A stretch of DNA of 64,000 nucleotides from Micropterix aruncella. Its lineage: Eukaryota; Arthropoda; Insecta; Lepidoptera; Micropterigidae. The notes beneath the pieces were generated by a model. That model was given only the letters and a program-made list of their open reading frames with translations. It was not told the origin of the DNA and ran no database searches. Position 1 is the stretch's first letter. Each line of letters begins with the position of its first letter. This document shows, piece by piece, positions 20,365 through 31,889 of the stretch. Where the stretch lies: contig OX155979.1 in NCBI GenBank assembly GCA_944548615.1, positions 14,537,597-14,601,596 of the forward strand. The letters run 5' to 3'. Both the position numbers and the translations under genes were made by a program.

Positions 20365-21134
20365 TTATGATAATTTGTGTGAACTGGAATAGTTACCATC
20401 AACAATAAAATCCATAATTTTTTCACCAATTCGATTTTCTCTATCAATCTCAATTTCATTTTCATGATTGTTATGGTTATCTTCGGTAGGATCTTCATTA
20501 TCATTGTCACGCAATAGTTGAATATTGGCATCAACATGGGCTTTATTTTGGGTAGCGTCTTGTATTGTCTCCAATAAATCTGATACTTCATAAAAAGGTG
20601 TGAAATGTTGGTCACGAAGATGAAGATGAATCCAGTTTTGTGTATCATTCGCTTTAAAATGACAAAAGATAGTGTCTTGATTAGTTGTAGTTAAGTTGTA
20701 AAAACAATAATGTACACAAACATTTTGATTGTACATTTTTGAAAATAAGTAGGTACAAACAATCCAAATCTCCATAATCATTAGTGCTTGATAGAATGTT
20801 ATATGCTTCTTGCGGATTGTGGCAGGAGTTTAAATAGGGTGAATCGCGTAACTGATTTCTCAAGTCACAAGTCTCAATTTGAAGTTGCAAAAACACTTAT
20901 GAGCGAGTGGAATAGACAATTACCATCGCCAGGAATTCCTGTGTTCCTGTATAGAATAACTTCGGGAGTAATGCATTCATTACGCTGTTCATAAATTTGA
21001 AGTTGTTGGCTGTGAAATTGATTTTCTTGTAGCGTTACATTTTCTATATTTTCAACAGCTCTACATTGCACGACATTCTCTTCATTACTGTCCAATTTTT
21101 GTCTTTTTCCTGTGAAAAAGAAGTAGAATGTCAA
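20365..21134 (-). pseudogene. OTU-family cysteine protease fragment, frameshifted
   Basis: OTU proteases cleave ubiquitin-type linkages with a Cys-His pair. The first minus-strand frame (21134-20874) contains GDGNCLFHSLIS, with the catalytic-type Cys at residue 73, and stops soon after. The domain then seems to continue in a second frame (20896-20681: LRDSPYLNSC...QEAYNIL). It ends in a third frame (20781-20365) with WIHLHLRDQHFTPFYEV, which supplies the His region. Two shifts therefore break the domain, the first at a T run near 20895. The start codon lies in the adjacent minisatellite. Introns cannot be excluded but no good splice sites are seen. It lies between the two 500-bp repeats, so it is element cargo or a captured gene. 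Confidence 0.65.
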
Positions 21135-21730
21135 GTTCGAAATTCAAAGCACAATACAAAATTTCGAAATTTTAATTCAAATTCCGATATTATCGAAATT
21201 TAATCGAAATTCCGAATTTCAAATGTCAAAATGTCAAGTTCGAAATTTGAAGTAGAATGAATATTAAGTTCGAAATTTGAAGTTGAATGTCAAGTTCGAA
21301 ATTCGAAGTAAAATGTCAAGTTCGAAATTCGACGTAGAATTGCAAGTTCGAAATTTGAAGTAAAATATCAAGTTCGAAATTCGAAGTAAAATGTCAAGTT
21401 CGAAATTCGACGTAGAATTTCAAGTTCGAAATTCGAAGTAAATATCAAGTTCGAAATTCGATGTAAAATGTCAAGTTCAAATTTCAACGTAGAATTTCAA
21501 GTTCGAAATTCGAAGTAGAATATCAAGTTCGAAATTCGAAGTAAAATGTCAAGTTCAAAATTCAACGTAGCATTCCAAGTTCGAAATTCGAAGTAAAATA
21601 TCAAGTTCGAAATTCGAAGTAGAATGTCAAGTTCAAAATTCGAAGCACAATTTCAAGTTTGAAATTCGAAGTACAATTTCAAGTTCGAAATTCGAAATAG
21701 CATTCCAAGTTCGAAATTAGAAGTAGTAGA
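21126..21730. repeat. Minisatellite, ~25-27-bp unit with TTCGAA
   Basis: About 22 imperfect copies of a unit like TCAAGTTCGAAATTCGAAGT plus a short AGAATG tail. Each unit holds one or two TTCGAA palindromes, so the array can form many small hairpins. Units vary mainly in the spacer (AGAATG, AAAATG, AATATC). Confidence 0.92.
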
Positions 21731-22445
21731 AATTAGAAAAGAAAAGAAGGTTTAAAAACTGACAAATTAAAAAAAAAGACTGTCTACCTACAGCGTTAGA
21801 GTCAGTCAGTGAGTCAGATATGCGCCTAACTATGTTATAAGTAGAATTATTATGATTACTACTAGATTTTTGGCTAAAAACCACAAAATGATCTTATTGC
21901 CACAAATAGGTACAACCCCCCTCCAACCAAAGTATAATTTACGTCATACTACGAAAATCACGAATGAAATTTTGTCGCTTTATGAATGAATTTAGCAAAT
22001 CGACGGTTCAACTTATACTTATGTGTAGGTACTTTTACCCGCAGGTTTCATATTGAAATCGACCCTAAATCGATTTTCAAAATCAATATTCAAGTTTGAT
22101 CTAACAGTAATCACATCAGTTTATGAAATAAATGACGTATTTTATTTTATAAGTGTTTATTAGTTAACTTGTTGCACGAAGCCTATTCGTCTAGTCACCC
22201 CAATGTGACGTCAGGCAAGGAACGTCAGAGCAAAGAAATGGTAATAATATACACGTAATAATACACGTTACTTACCTTAATAATCTATTTTTCTCCAGTA
22301 TACGGCGTTTATGTTGGAAACATTTTGATTTCCCCTGGCCATTTTGTTTTTTTAATAACGTAATTTATTTCGTCTTCTTTCGGAACACACTGTCAAAATC
22401 CTACCGTAACAGTGGCCGCGGTCATACTGTATTAATTCAATTTAT
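21731..22445. other. AT-rich interior of the 19605-22952 insertion
   Basis: No coding frame or further repeat recognised between the minisatellite and the second 500-bp repeat. Confidence 0.5.
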
Positions 22446-22952
22446 TTCTGATATCAGATAACTGCGCTCTATCGGCAAACGTTGAAATTATTCCGAATCA
22501 TATGGGGCTGGGGAATCAAATGATTCGGAATAATTCCGATAGAGCGCCGCGCACGAATGTTATTCAATAAAGCAACAAAACCGGATATTATTCTTTTATT
22601 CTTTGTATATTCGAAAAAAATCGTAGATAAAAAGATAGATAATTAAATTATCTTTAAAATGGTGCAGGTTTCATAATAATACGCCAGATAGTATTTGCGT
22701 AGTAGTCGTTTTTGTGTTCGGTTAGACTAATTTCACAAATTAATTACACTATGTAATATAAACAAAATATAAAATATTCAAGGCTAAGAATATTAGGAAA
22801 ATGTTCTTGTTTAACATATATTTTTTTCGAATCGTAAGCAGTACTCGTTTAGACGTAATTATCAGTTTAAAATCATTAATTTTCGTTAAGTAATTTCTTC
22901 ATTCGGTCGCCGCGCTGGGCTAGGCCCGCGATAAAAGCTATGCAATAGCTTA
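22446..22952 (+). repeat. ~500-bp flanking repeat, right copy
   Basis: Direct copy of 19697-20196 with small differences (for example an added TATTCTTTTATTCTT near 22590). It ends at the right boundary of the insertion. Confidence 0.9.
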
Positions 22953-23283
22953 AAATCTTCCTGTATCATTCTAATTTTCTCAGAAATAAAATAAGATTCT
23001 TATATAATACTTATACTATATTAAAGTTCACTCTTTTAGCAATACGACATAATATAAATTATTGTCATTAGAAAGGAGAAAACACTGCAAAAAACAATTA
23101 GAAATTGTGTATATATTTGCTTGCGCAAGAGAAGAGCGCTCAGTGCCGCGGTTTTCTCCCAGGGTTGAATAGTTATTTATTTATTTATTTATTTATTTAT
23201 CCTATCTTTTATAGTTACATCCAAAAAAAAATGCGTTCATTTTTTCAACTCATTTTAAAAGAATACCTACGCTATTTTGTAAT

Positions 23284-23578
23284 AAGGCTCTTAAGAAGTG
23301 TCGTAAAAGGAGATCCTCGAGAGTCATTCTGTAATGACTCTCAAGAATCCTCGTTAATGTAACGAGCTGCAGTATATCACTTAGTGAGCCATGTTCGAAC
23401 CCATATTTGGTTCATTCATTTATAAATCGTGCCTAATTCACTTTCTAAACACCTTCCATCGCTAATAGACCAAAAGCCAACGACCAAAAAGTGCAAAAGT
23501 TTTGGCAAAGCTGATACTTTTAGATCAGACAGTATTTTGGCCATAGAATTCCGGTGTACAGTCAGCATCCCAGACTCC
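23284..23578 (+). repeat. ~290-bp repeat, left of the gap
   Basis: Starts TTAAGAAGTGTCGTAAAAGG and runs into the N block. It repeats nearly exactly at 23785-24075 and as an inverted partial at 25743-25830. It contains a hairpin, GAGAGTCATT-CTGT-AATGACTCTC. Confidence 0.9.
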
Positions 23579-23778
23579 NNNNNNNNNNNNNNNNNNNNNN
23601 NNNNNNNNNNNNNNNNNNNNNNNNNNNNNNNNNNNNNNNNNNNNNNNNNNNNNNNNNNNNNNNNNNNNNNNNNNNNNNNNNNNNNNNNNNNNNNNNNNNN
23701 NNNNNNNNNNNNNNNNNNNNNNNNNNNNNNNNNNNNNNNNNNNNNNNNNNNNNNNNNNNNNNNNNNNNNNNNNNNNNN
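23579..23778. other. Assembly gap of exactly 200 N
   Basis: A round-number gap sitting between two near-identical repeat copies. The true length is unknown and units may have been collapsed. Confidence 0.99.
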
Positions 23779-24075
23779 CAAGAATATTTAAGAAGTGTCG
23801 TAAAAGGAGATCCTCGAGAGTCATTCTGTAATGACTCTCAAGAATCCTCGTTAATGTAACGAGCTGCAGTATATTACTTAGTGAGCCATGTTCGAACCCA
23901 TATTTGGCTCATTCATTTATAAATCGTGCCTAATTCACTTTCTAAACACCTTCCATCGCTAATAGACCAAAAGCCAACGACCAAAAAGTGCAAAAGTTTT
24001 GGAAAAGCTGATACTTTTAGATCAGACAGTATTTTGGCCATAGAATTCCGGTGTACAGTCAGCATCTCAGACTCC
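23779..24075 (+). repeat. ~290-bp repeat, right of the gap
   Basis: Second copy of 23284-23578. It continues past the point where the first copy is lost in the gap, into GGGACACCCCGCG and then AT-rich DNA and a TA tract. Confidence 0.9.
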
Positions 24076-24167
24076 GGGACACCCCGCGCTGGCGTACTAG
24101 GAAAGGTGTAATTTTTATTAGTACCCCCAAATTGATTTGGAAAAGCTTAAAATTCATCAGTAACAGT

Positions 24168-24730
<563 letters not shown>

Positions 24731-25742
24731 TTTATATTTGATAAGGTTTTGTAAATAATCCGTTCATAGGATGATGATTCGCAGTAAAATAAAATTAGTA
24801 AATGCTACTTGAATAGCAGCGAAGGAAATCCCAGCTTGGATTGGGAAACGCTTATGTTTGAATGAGATATACTTACGGATGTGCACGACTTTCGACTGTG
24901 CATGTTAGTTTATGGGTCCCTTTACCGTCGACGAACGATCACTCATCATCCATATATCTCAAAAATCGAGCTTTTCCTTTTTGCAACACAAAATGCCTCC
25001 AATTGAGGCGAATTAAAGCGAAAAAACTAAAATAAAACACTTTGATCACATCGGCAAAGGCCGTTTCATAAATGGAGGATGACGTTTCGAAATAATTCAA
25101 AATTTCGTACGTTTCCAACATTTAAAATATGACATTATTAGGCTGCGTTAGTTATCAACGAGCCATTAAATCGAAATAAAATAAAAAACCTCCAATGCAC
25201 AATGAAATGAAAGAAGATACTTCAATCTTAATTTCTGGCAGAGAAGTTTATACTAAAGACTATATAATAATATCAAAATAAGGTAAACTTGTATAAAATT
25301 GTATAACATTAGCAAATGTATAAAGAAACATGGTAAAAAAACTGTATAATATTTTTATATTTGATAAGGTTTTGTAAATAATCCGTTCATAGGATGATGA
25401 TTCGCAGTAAAATAAAATTAGTAAATGCTACTTGAATAGCAGCGAAGGAAATCCCAGCTTGGATTGGGAAACGCTTATGTTTGAATGAGATATACTTACG
25501 GATGTGCACGACTTTAGACTGTGCATGTTAGTTTATGGGTCCCTTTACCGTCGACGAACGATCACTCATCATCCATATATCTCAAAAATCGAGCTTTTCC
25601 TTTTTGCAAACAACAAACGTACGAAATTTTGAATTATTTCGAAACGTCATCCTCCATTTATGAAACGGCCTTTGCCGATGTGATCAAAGTGTTTTATTTT
25701 AGTTTTTTCGCTTTAATTCGCCTCAATTGGAGGCATTTTGTG
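24731..25742. repeat. Composite repeat: ~250-bp direct pair and ~130-bp inverted pair
   Basis: 24731-24978 recurs directly at 25351-25607, starting TTTATATTTGATAAGG. 24984-25114 recurs inverted at 25612-25742. The direct unit is a diverged relative of the 557-bp repeat, sharing GGGAA(A/T)GCTT and ATATCTCAAAAAT in the same order. Frames of 60-117 aa merely cross these joins and are not supported as genes. Confidence 0.85.
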
Positions 25743-25830
25743 ACACGTCGGTCTTGGAAACCGTTGACTCTACCCCGGAATTCTATGGCCGAAATGCTGT
25801 CTGATCTGAAAGTATCAGCTTTTCCAAAAC
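25743..25830 (-). repeat. Inverted partial copy of the 23284-23578 repeat
   Basis: The reverse complement carries the CATAGAATTCCGG and CTGATACTTTTAGATCAGAC-type landmarks with moderate divergence. Confidence 0.7.
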
Positions 25831-26012
25831 TTGTCGCTGGCTCCCTAACTATAAGTTACCTCTCAGTTACATAATGAAAAGACGATTCTATTACGCTTTC
25901 TATGTCATCTTCCGACATATATTAATCGCTCTTTTCGATTAAAGAATTGCATGCGTCATTTCCGTTTGACTTGCTATTGTAGGGTATAATGGTTTTGATC
26001 CCAGGATGGAGG
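25831..26012. other. Unassigned AT-rich spacer
   Basis: Nothing recognised. Confidence 0.4.
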
Positions 26013-26715
26013 TGTCGACTACAACGGGCGAACCCATCACCCGAGGCTGGTATAACGATATAGATCATTCTTTTAGCCGTGGGATGAGCGTAGAAGACTT
26101 AAGGACAAGACAATCTACTGTCTAGTTCACCAGCAACCTGTAAAAGTCTAACGCCTCACGGCGAGGCACCGGGAAAGGTACAAAAGCGGGAAGCCTCACC
26201 CCCTAACTACCAGTTTTGGCAGGATATCTCCGTCTGGAAATAACCTTCAGGATACCTCCGTCCTCCCGACTGGTTACAGATCCGAAGTCGCTTACGCAAC
26301 CTCTACCTGTTGTATTACAGCGGTAATACAATTTTAATTTATCGCGGACCTGGGCGTTCTTTGCCCGTAGTGCCACACGGGGTCGAGTGGCCCAAGGTCA
26401 TTTCAATAGTGGCATGACAACAGGTCAACATACACCCCCGCTGCTTAGGAAATAGTGTATTTCCATAGTCTCCAGACTCCTTCAGCAATTAGTCAGAATG
26501 CACAACCGATTGGCTTCGCCGACCGGTGCGCAAACCGTCCAGTGGGCGCCGGGATGCAATCCCGCCGGGAGAAACCGGTCCACCAGCTCTGAGGCCTGAG
26601 ACACGGGAGTCTTACCCTGGGTAGCCTTCCACAAGAGGAGGCTTCTGAATAGGAGCTGAATCGTGAGTTGAGCCGATCCGAGAACAAAATGGATCTTTTG
26701 GCCCAAGCTGCACGA
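26013..26715 (-). mobile_element. R1-like LINE 3' fragment, long copy
   Basis: On the minus strand, runs from CGGATCGGCTCAACTCACG through the family's landmarks to GTTGTAGTCGAC at 26013. It belongs to the subfamily with CAACAGGTAGAG and TGTTGTCATGCCAC, like 29180-29493 and 48186-48627. Non-coding. Confidence 0.75.
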
Positions 26716-26957
26716 AACCGTTCACTACCCAGGTTTTGATCACAGTCGAGGCTGTATCATTTACTTTAATTTAGGATCAACATTTTAATAAATTATTTAT
26801 TATTTTGAATTTTTGCTTTCTTCTCCCATTCACCGACCAGGAGAGAAAGTTTTGCGAGAGCGCTATAAAAAATCGAGATATCCATTTTGAGCCCTCCGAG
26901 ACGATTAAGCCATTACCAGATTGAAGTCTGTCTGTTTGTCTGTCGGTTAGGGAGTTA
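26716..26957. other. Unassigned spacer
   Basis: No gene or shared repeat recognised. A short (TGTC)n-like stretch lies near 26927. Confidence 0.4.
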
Positions 26958-27220
26958 ATGGGCCCTTGCTGAGTTGGCCACGAAGACCCATTCTGTTCAG
27001 GGTTGGTCACACTCGCGGGTCAACACCTATCCGACGGCCTCCACGCATGAGGTGCGAGCCTGGGTAGGACTCTGGCCTTATGGTCAGTTTCCCCTAGGAA
27101 TCAATCTTCTGGCGCTCCTGGACGGTCTGCGCACCGTGCGGCGTAAGCCAATCGACTGTACACTCTGACTAACAACTTGAGTTGTCGACTACAACGGGCG
27201 AGCCCGTCACCACAGGGATT
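26958..27220 (+). mobile_element. R1-like LINE fragments, head-to-head join
   Basis: A plus-strand piece (26958-27180) begins GGGCCCTTGCTGAGTTGGCC and ends at CTGACTAACA. It abuts a minus-strand terminal piece (27183-27220) that starts GTCGACTACAACGGGCGAG. Confidence 0.7.
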
Positions 27221-27430
27221 TTTGCTGTGCGACACCGAACGGTGTAGTACAGCACTAATAAAATGCGTCTGTTAATTGGGTTGATTACAGTTGCATTTAT
27301 TATTCGAATTTACAATGCTCAACAGCGGCATTCGCCAAAAACGGTTCGCCTTTTGTGTAATTTTATGAATATCTTAAGATGTTAGGAATTCTCTGTTGCA
27401 TGTGGATTTTTACTTATTAGATATCTTGCG
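27221..27430. other. Unassigned spacer
   Basis: Nothing recognised between two R1-like fragments. Confidence 0.4.
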
Positions 27431-28433
27431 GTGTCGAGTACAACGGGCGAGCCCGTCACCACAGGACGTTTTAACGATTAGTCGTTCTGTCGCCCTGCAG
27501 TGAACGTAGATGACTTTGGACAGTACAATTCTACGTCACAACCCGTGAGAGTCCAACGCCTTACCGCGAGTTAGCCAGGAATAAACCCGGCGGGCTCGAG
27601 ATACTCGCGCCCTCACTTCCAATTGTGACCAGATTTCTCCGGTCTCTCGATTGGTTCCGAGTTCGAGCTCGCTTGCCCAATCCTCTCCCTTACGAAGCGG
27701 TGAAACGGTGTATACCGAATCTATCGCGGACCATGGCGTCCTTTGCCCGCCTCTTACCCGGGATCGGATGGCCAATGGACATTTCAAGAGCAGTCGCCGT
27801 AAGGTAGACAACTACCCCCGCTCTATAGGAAACAATCCACTGGCAAAACGGCGAGAAATCGGTGACCTCACTTTTTTGCAAAAAATTGCCCAAGGTTCTT
27901 TAGATTGTACCGAACTTTTATCATACCTATCTTTTAATGCCCCGGTTAAATCCATGAGACACACCATCCCAATTCGGCTACCTGTTGTTACATCTAATTA
28001 CATGCAAAACACCTATATGTGGCGTGCGAGTAACAACCTCAATAAACTGATTTGCGGCGACGTTGATATCGATCTATTTAGCACTAGTGTTGTATCAGCG
28101 AGACGTATCCTCAGCAACAATTTCTTTTAGTACCTACTCTTCTGCTTTTCTTTATTGTTATTATTGTTTTGTATTCGATTTCTCGATATTGTTTTTTTGC
28201 CTTCTTGTCCCTTTTGTTTAATTTTTATTTGCGTTTTGTAAATTTATAGTACCGGATTCCATATTCTCTAAACTGTTTCTATATGTGAGAACCTGTTATT
28301 GGCTATCATTTATTATTTAAGTTGTTATTTAATAATTTATATGGCTGTTGGTTTTCCTTAAAATAAATAAATAAATAAATAAATAATACAGCTTCCAGAC
28401 TCCACCGACTGTTAGTCAGAGAGCGTCTTCGTC
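27431..28433 (-). mobile_element. R1-like LINE 3' fragment split by a nested LINE
   Basis: The minus-strand fragment runs from 28433 to the GTCGA end at 27431. It is interrupted at the GGAAACAAT / ACAGCTTCCAGACTCC junction by the insertion at 27837-28387. Outside the insertion the order of landmarks is as in the uninterrupted copy at 42550-43175. Confidence 0.75.
27837..28387 (+). mobile_element. 5'-truncated Jockey/CR1-type LINE, nested
   Basis: Ends in an (AAAT)n tail at 28361-28385. The coding part ends at 28130 and encodes the C-terminal tail of a LINE reverse transcriptase: GDLTFLQKIAQGSLDC, then TELLSYLSFNAPVKSMRHT and later SNNLNKLICGDVDIDLFSTS. This order (DLxFLxKxxxGxxDC, ELLSxxxF, a basic run, LN, D-DLF) is typical of the Jockey/CR1 group. 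The remainder to the tail is 3' UTR. It sits inside the R1-like fragment on the opposite strand. Confidence 0.8.
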
Positions 28434-28796
28434 CCGCGTGCGACTTATGCCGCACGCGCTTGGACGGAGTCTGCTGTTCCTGAGGCGACGCGTGTCGCGC
28501 TGCTGCGCGGACAGCGCATCCCTCTCGTGGCCCTGACCGGGGCGTACAGAACGACGTCCACTCTTGCGTTACCCGTCATCGCTGGCGTTCTGCCGATTGA
28601 CCTGGAGATTCTGGAGCGTGCAGCGTTGTCGCGGTACCGTCGGGGCGAGCCGGTAGTCCTTCATGGCCTGTCGATCGACCCGGTGGCGCACCGAGCTGGG
28701 GAGTTTGCCCACCTGAGTCGGGGGAGTCTGGAAGCAGTACTGTTTCTTATAGAGCGGGGGTGGTTGCGGACCTTACGGCGACTACTCTTGAAATGA
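28434..28796 (+). pseudogene. R1-like LINE ORF2, C-terminal fragment
   Basis: G+C-rich coding sequence whose translation includes GAYRTTSTLALPVIAGVLP followed by IDLEILERAALSRYRRG. This is the motif block after the RT domain in R1-clade non-LTR retrotransposons (AYRTTST..AL..L.G..PLDLE). The frame stops at 28796 where the family 3' region begins. RT, endonuclease and the C-terminal zinc finger of a full R1 ORF2 are missing. This copy names the family for all the non-coding fragments in the window. Confidence 0.72.
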
Positions 28797-29172
28797 TCAT
28801 CGGCCATCCGATTCTGGGTGAACAGCCGGGCAAAGGACGCTGTGGTCCGCGATAGATTCGGTATACACCGTTTCACCGCTTCGTAAGGGAGAGGACCGCG
28901 CAAGCGACCTCGTACTCGTAACCAATCGAGAGACCGGAGTAATCTGGTCACAATTGGAAGTAAGGGCGTGAGTGTAGGCCCGCTGGGTAACATTCCTGGC
29001 TATCTCGCGGTTAAGGCGTTGGCCTCTTACGGGCTTGTGGCGTAGCTAGACGGTGGACTGTTTTGTGCTTTGAGCGCAGTTTTGTCTTCTGCGCTCACTC
29101 CAGGGGGATAGAACGACTAATCGTTAAAACTTCCTGAGGTGACAGCCTCGCCCGCTGTAGTCGACAACCCAA
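28797..29172 (+). mobile_element. R1-like LINE 3' region
   Basis: Continues from the ORF2 fragment with GGTCCGCGATAGATTCGG, GGGAGAGGACCGCG and the GTAGTCGACAAC terminus. No poly(A) or microsatellite tail follows. Confidence 0.75.
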
Positions 29173-29179
29173 GTTGTCT

Positions 29180-29493
29180 ACCGGCGCTACTGGACGGTTT
29201 TCGCATCGTTCGGCGACGCCAAGCGGTTGTGCACTCTGAAATTGCTAAAGGAGTCTGAAGACTATGGAAATATACTGTCTCCTACGCAGCGAAGGTGGAT
29301 AGTGAGCTGTTGTCATGCCGTTCTTGAAACGACCAATTGGCCACCCGATCCCGAGTGGTATGACGGGCATAGGACTCCCAGATCAGCCATAAATTCTTAT
29401 TAAATTACCGCTGAAATACAACAGGTAGAGACCGCGTAAGCGACTTCGGTCCCGTAACTAGTCGGTAGGAGGGAGGTATCCTAAAGGTTAATC
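29180..29493 (+). mobile_element. R1-like LINE fragment, 3'-truncated
   Basis: Begins near CTACTGGACGG and shows AGTCTG...ACTATGGAAATA and ACAACAGGTAGAG. It breaks off at GGAGGTATCC...TTAATCC. It lies directly behind the previous copy in the same orientation. Confidence 0.65.
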
Positions 29494-29719
29494 CTTCGGC
29501 TACGTAACGACCAAATTTGGTTGCACACCAGAACACCGTTGACTACGTCCAATATTGGCGGCTTGCTCCCGGAGCGCACAATAATATTATTCATTGGAAC
29601 GCATCCTAAAATGCATACCAAATATCTCATTATTTCCATAGATACATAGACGGTCGCTAAAATAATTTCGCGCGTCATTTCGCGGATATTTCTGGTAGAA
29701 TTCCATTGTCAAACATCAT
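29494..29719. other. Unassigned spacer
   Basis: Nothing recognised. Confidence 0.4.
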
Positions 29720-30010
29720 TTTTTTTTTTTTCGAGAAATATCAAAATTTTTATTGGTTTTTATGAGCTAATATCTAAATATTTTTATATGTAAATAAGCA
29801 AAACAAAATATTACCTTTGATAGAGAATCTAATAAAGATCACGATAGTATTTACAATTTCTAAATAGGGTTTCGTATTTTTCCGTAAGACAAGTACAAAT
29901 TAGAAATGCCGAGTTTTTTTTCACTTTTTCGACTTTCTCATATTTATTCATAATTATCTAATTATTTTACAAAATGAGATTTCAATATTCTATTTACGAT
30001 ATTTCAATGC
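29720..30010. repeat. Dispersed repeat, intact copy
   Basis: The reverse complement matches 36955-37022 joined to 40669-40885, which is the same repeat interrupted by about 3.65 kb. Landmarks are CTCGGCATTTCTAA, TTACGGAAAAATACGGA and AAATATGAGAAAG. Confidence 0.85.
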
Positions 30011-30640
30011 GATCATTGCGCAGTTTTCACGTCCGTTAGCGGGAACCAGACGCATACTAAACGGTCAATCGCAGCGCTAGCACAGAATAACTACCTTTAC
30101 GAAGTGGCGGTATAAGGGTGTTAATGGCAAAGCCTATTAAGCTTAACTCTCAGAGTGCTCTCACGTTTTAATTAATTGTAATTAATTTAGGGCCTAAATA
30201 AAATATGTGGCTAAGTGCTGCCCTAGAAAATTAACCAGTCAATATAATGAAATTATAATAAAACACACTCACCGCTTACATTTACATTTAAATTTACATT
30301 TTCGTCGTGTCCAATTGACGGCTAAAGACCGCTCTTGGACGTGTCAAAATAATGGGGTTAGGTAGTAAGTCTCGTTATTACTCTTTACTGAACATACATA
30401 GGTAGTCAAGAATTAACTACTAGATTGTCAAACTATAAATATAAATAATCAAAATAGAAGCCTAATATTTGAAGTAGTTAGTAATTTGAAAAGATACGTA
30501 GTAACATTATTCATCGTAATATTCAAATTGTCAGTAAAATGTTAAAGCAAATTAAAACTACGTTATGCATTTTAAACTAAAAGTACAGATATAAGACCAT
30601 ATGAAATAATCAGACAATAAAGCTCTACTTTTTAAGTAAT
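30011..30640. other. Unassigned AT-rich DNA
   Basis: No gene recognised. The right part probably includes 3' UTR of the LINE at 30641-30910. Confidence 0.4.
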
Positions 30641-30910
30641 TTAAATGGGCATAATATTTAAAAAATCATGGCCCTCAAATTCGGCCAGATTATAGAAAGG
30701 GTGGCCTATCAGCATCTCCTTGGTGTTTTTTTTTAATGTTATGTCCTCCAGCTGTTTAAATTTTGTAGGGAGTAGATTATAGAATTTAATGCTAAGGTAC
30801 AAGTAGCTTTTCTGTACTTTTACCATTGTAGGAGTAATCGCAACTGAAAGTTTTTGAAGTCCATTTAAAGACTTCATGTCCAATGCAATGAGCAACTTTT
30901 TTGAGTCCAA
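30641..30910 (-). pseudogene. Jockey/CR1-type LINE RT C-terminal fragment
   Basis: The 89-aa frame ends with the usual tail: KSYLYLSIKFYNLLPTKFK, then an alternating charged helix and GHPFYNLAEF. The pattern YxxxKxYNxLPxxxK...FxxxL is the conserved C-terminus of these LINE proteins. 5'-truncated; no RT catalytic core. Confidence 0.65.
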
Positions 30911-31290
30911 ATTTTAAATTAGTTTGTTATCGAGGAATTCACTTAGAAACTTTTATAAATTAATGCTTATACTTTTCAAAAAACTCATATAACTAAAATT
31001 CCTCAGATATTTTATTTTATTTATTTTATTTTATTTTCTTAAGGATAACTTACAGCCAATAATTTTGTAGTGAACCAAAATAGGAAGCTTAGAGTCATTT
31101 ACAAGTTACCACTGATAATGACACTAATAATAACGTGAATTTAGAACTGATATTAAGCATAAAGAAGATATTAAACAAGAAGATACTAAATTGTACGGTA
31201 GAAAACATGTTGACATAAACGAGATTAATAAAAGAAGAAAATGCTAAGCCTGGTCAACACAAAATCGCCCTACAACCTGCTTCCTTACAG

Positions 31291-31889
<599 letters not shown>

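Larger units (their letters stand above)
19605..22952. mobile_element. 3.35-kb insertion with terminal-type repeats and an OTU fragment
   Basis: Bounded by AAAT at 19601-19604 and 22953-22956 and absent from the homologous site near 60842. Near the left edge is AAAGCTATTGCATAGC and the right edge is GCTATGCAATAGCTT, so the ends carry inverted motifs. Two direct repeats of about 500 bp (19697-20196, 22446-22952) flank a 2.2-kb interior with a broken OTU-protease frame and a TTCGAA minisatellite. A third copy of the 500-bp unit lies inverted at 63588-64000. The transposon class is unclear. Helentron-type elements are known to carry OTU domains, but I see no helicase here. Confidence 0.75.
19213..23283 (+). 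repeat. Segmental duplicate of 60452-61184, interrupted by an insertion
   Basis: Bases 19213-19604 and 22953-23283 match the continuous stretch 60452-61184 almost base for base, including an (ATTT)n run at 23175-23200. The intervening 19605-22952 is absent from the second copy, which acts as an empty site. I see no gene in the duplicated sequence itself. Confidence 0.92.

Noticed and set aside
21126..21730. CRISPR array
   Set aside because: Units are contiguous, vary throughout and have no unique spacers; the DNA is eukaryotic.
23416..23859. Four overlapping frames crossing the N block
   Set aside because: Most of their length is undetermined sequence.
27651..28130. A single 159-aa protein
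   Set aside because: Its first part is antisense R1-like 3' sequence; only the C-terminal portion after the nested insertion is LINE coding sequence.
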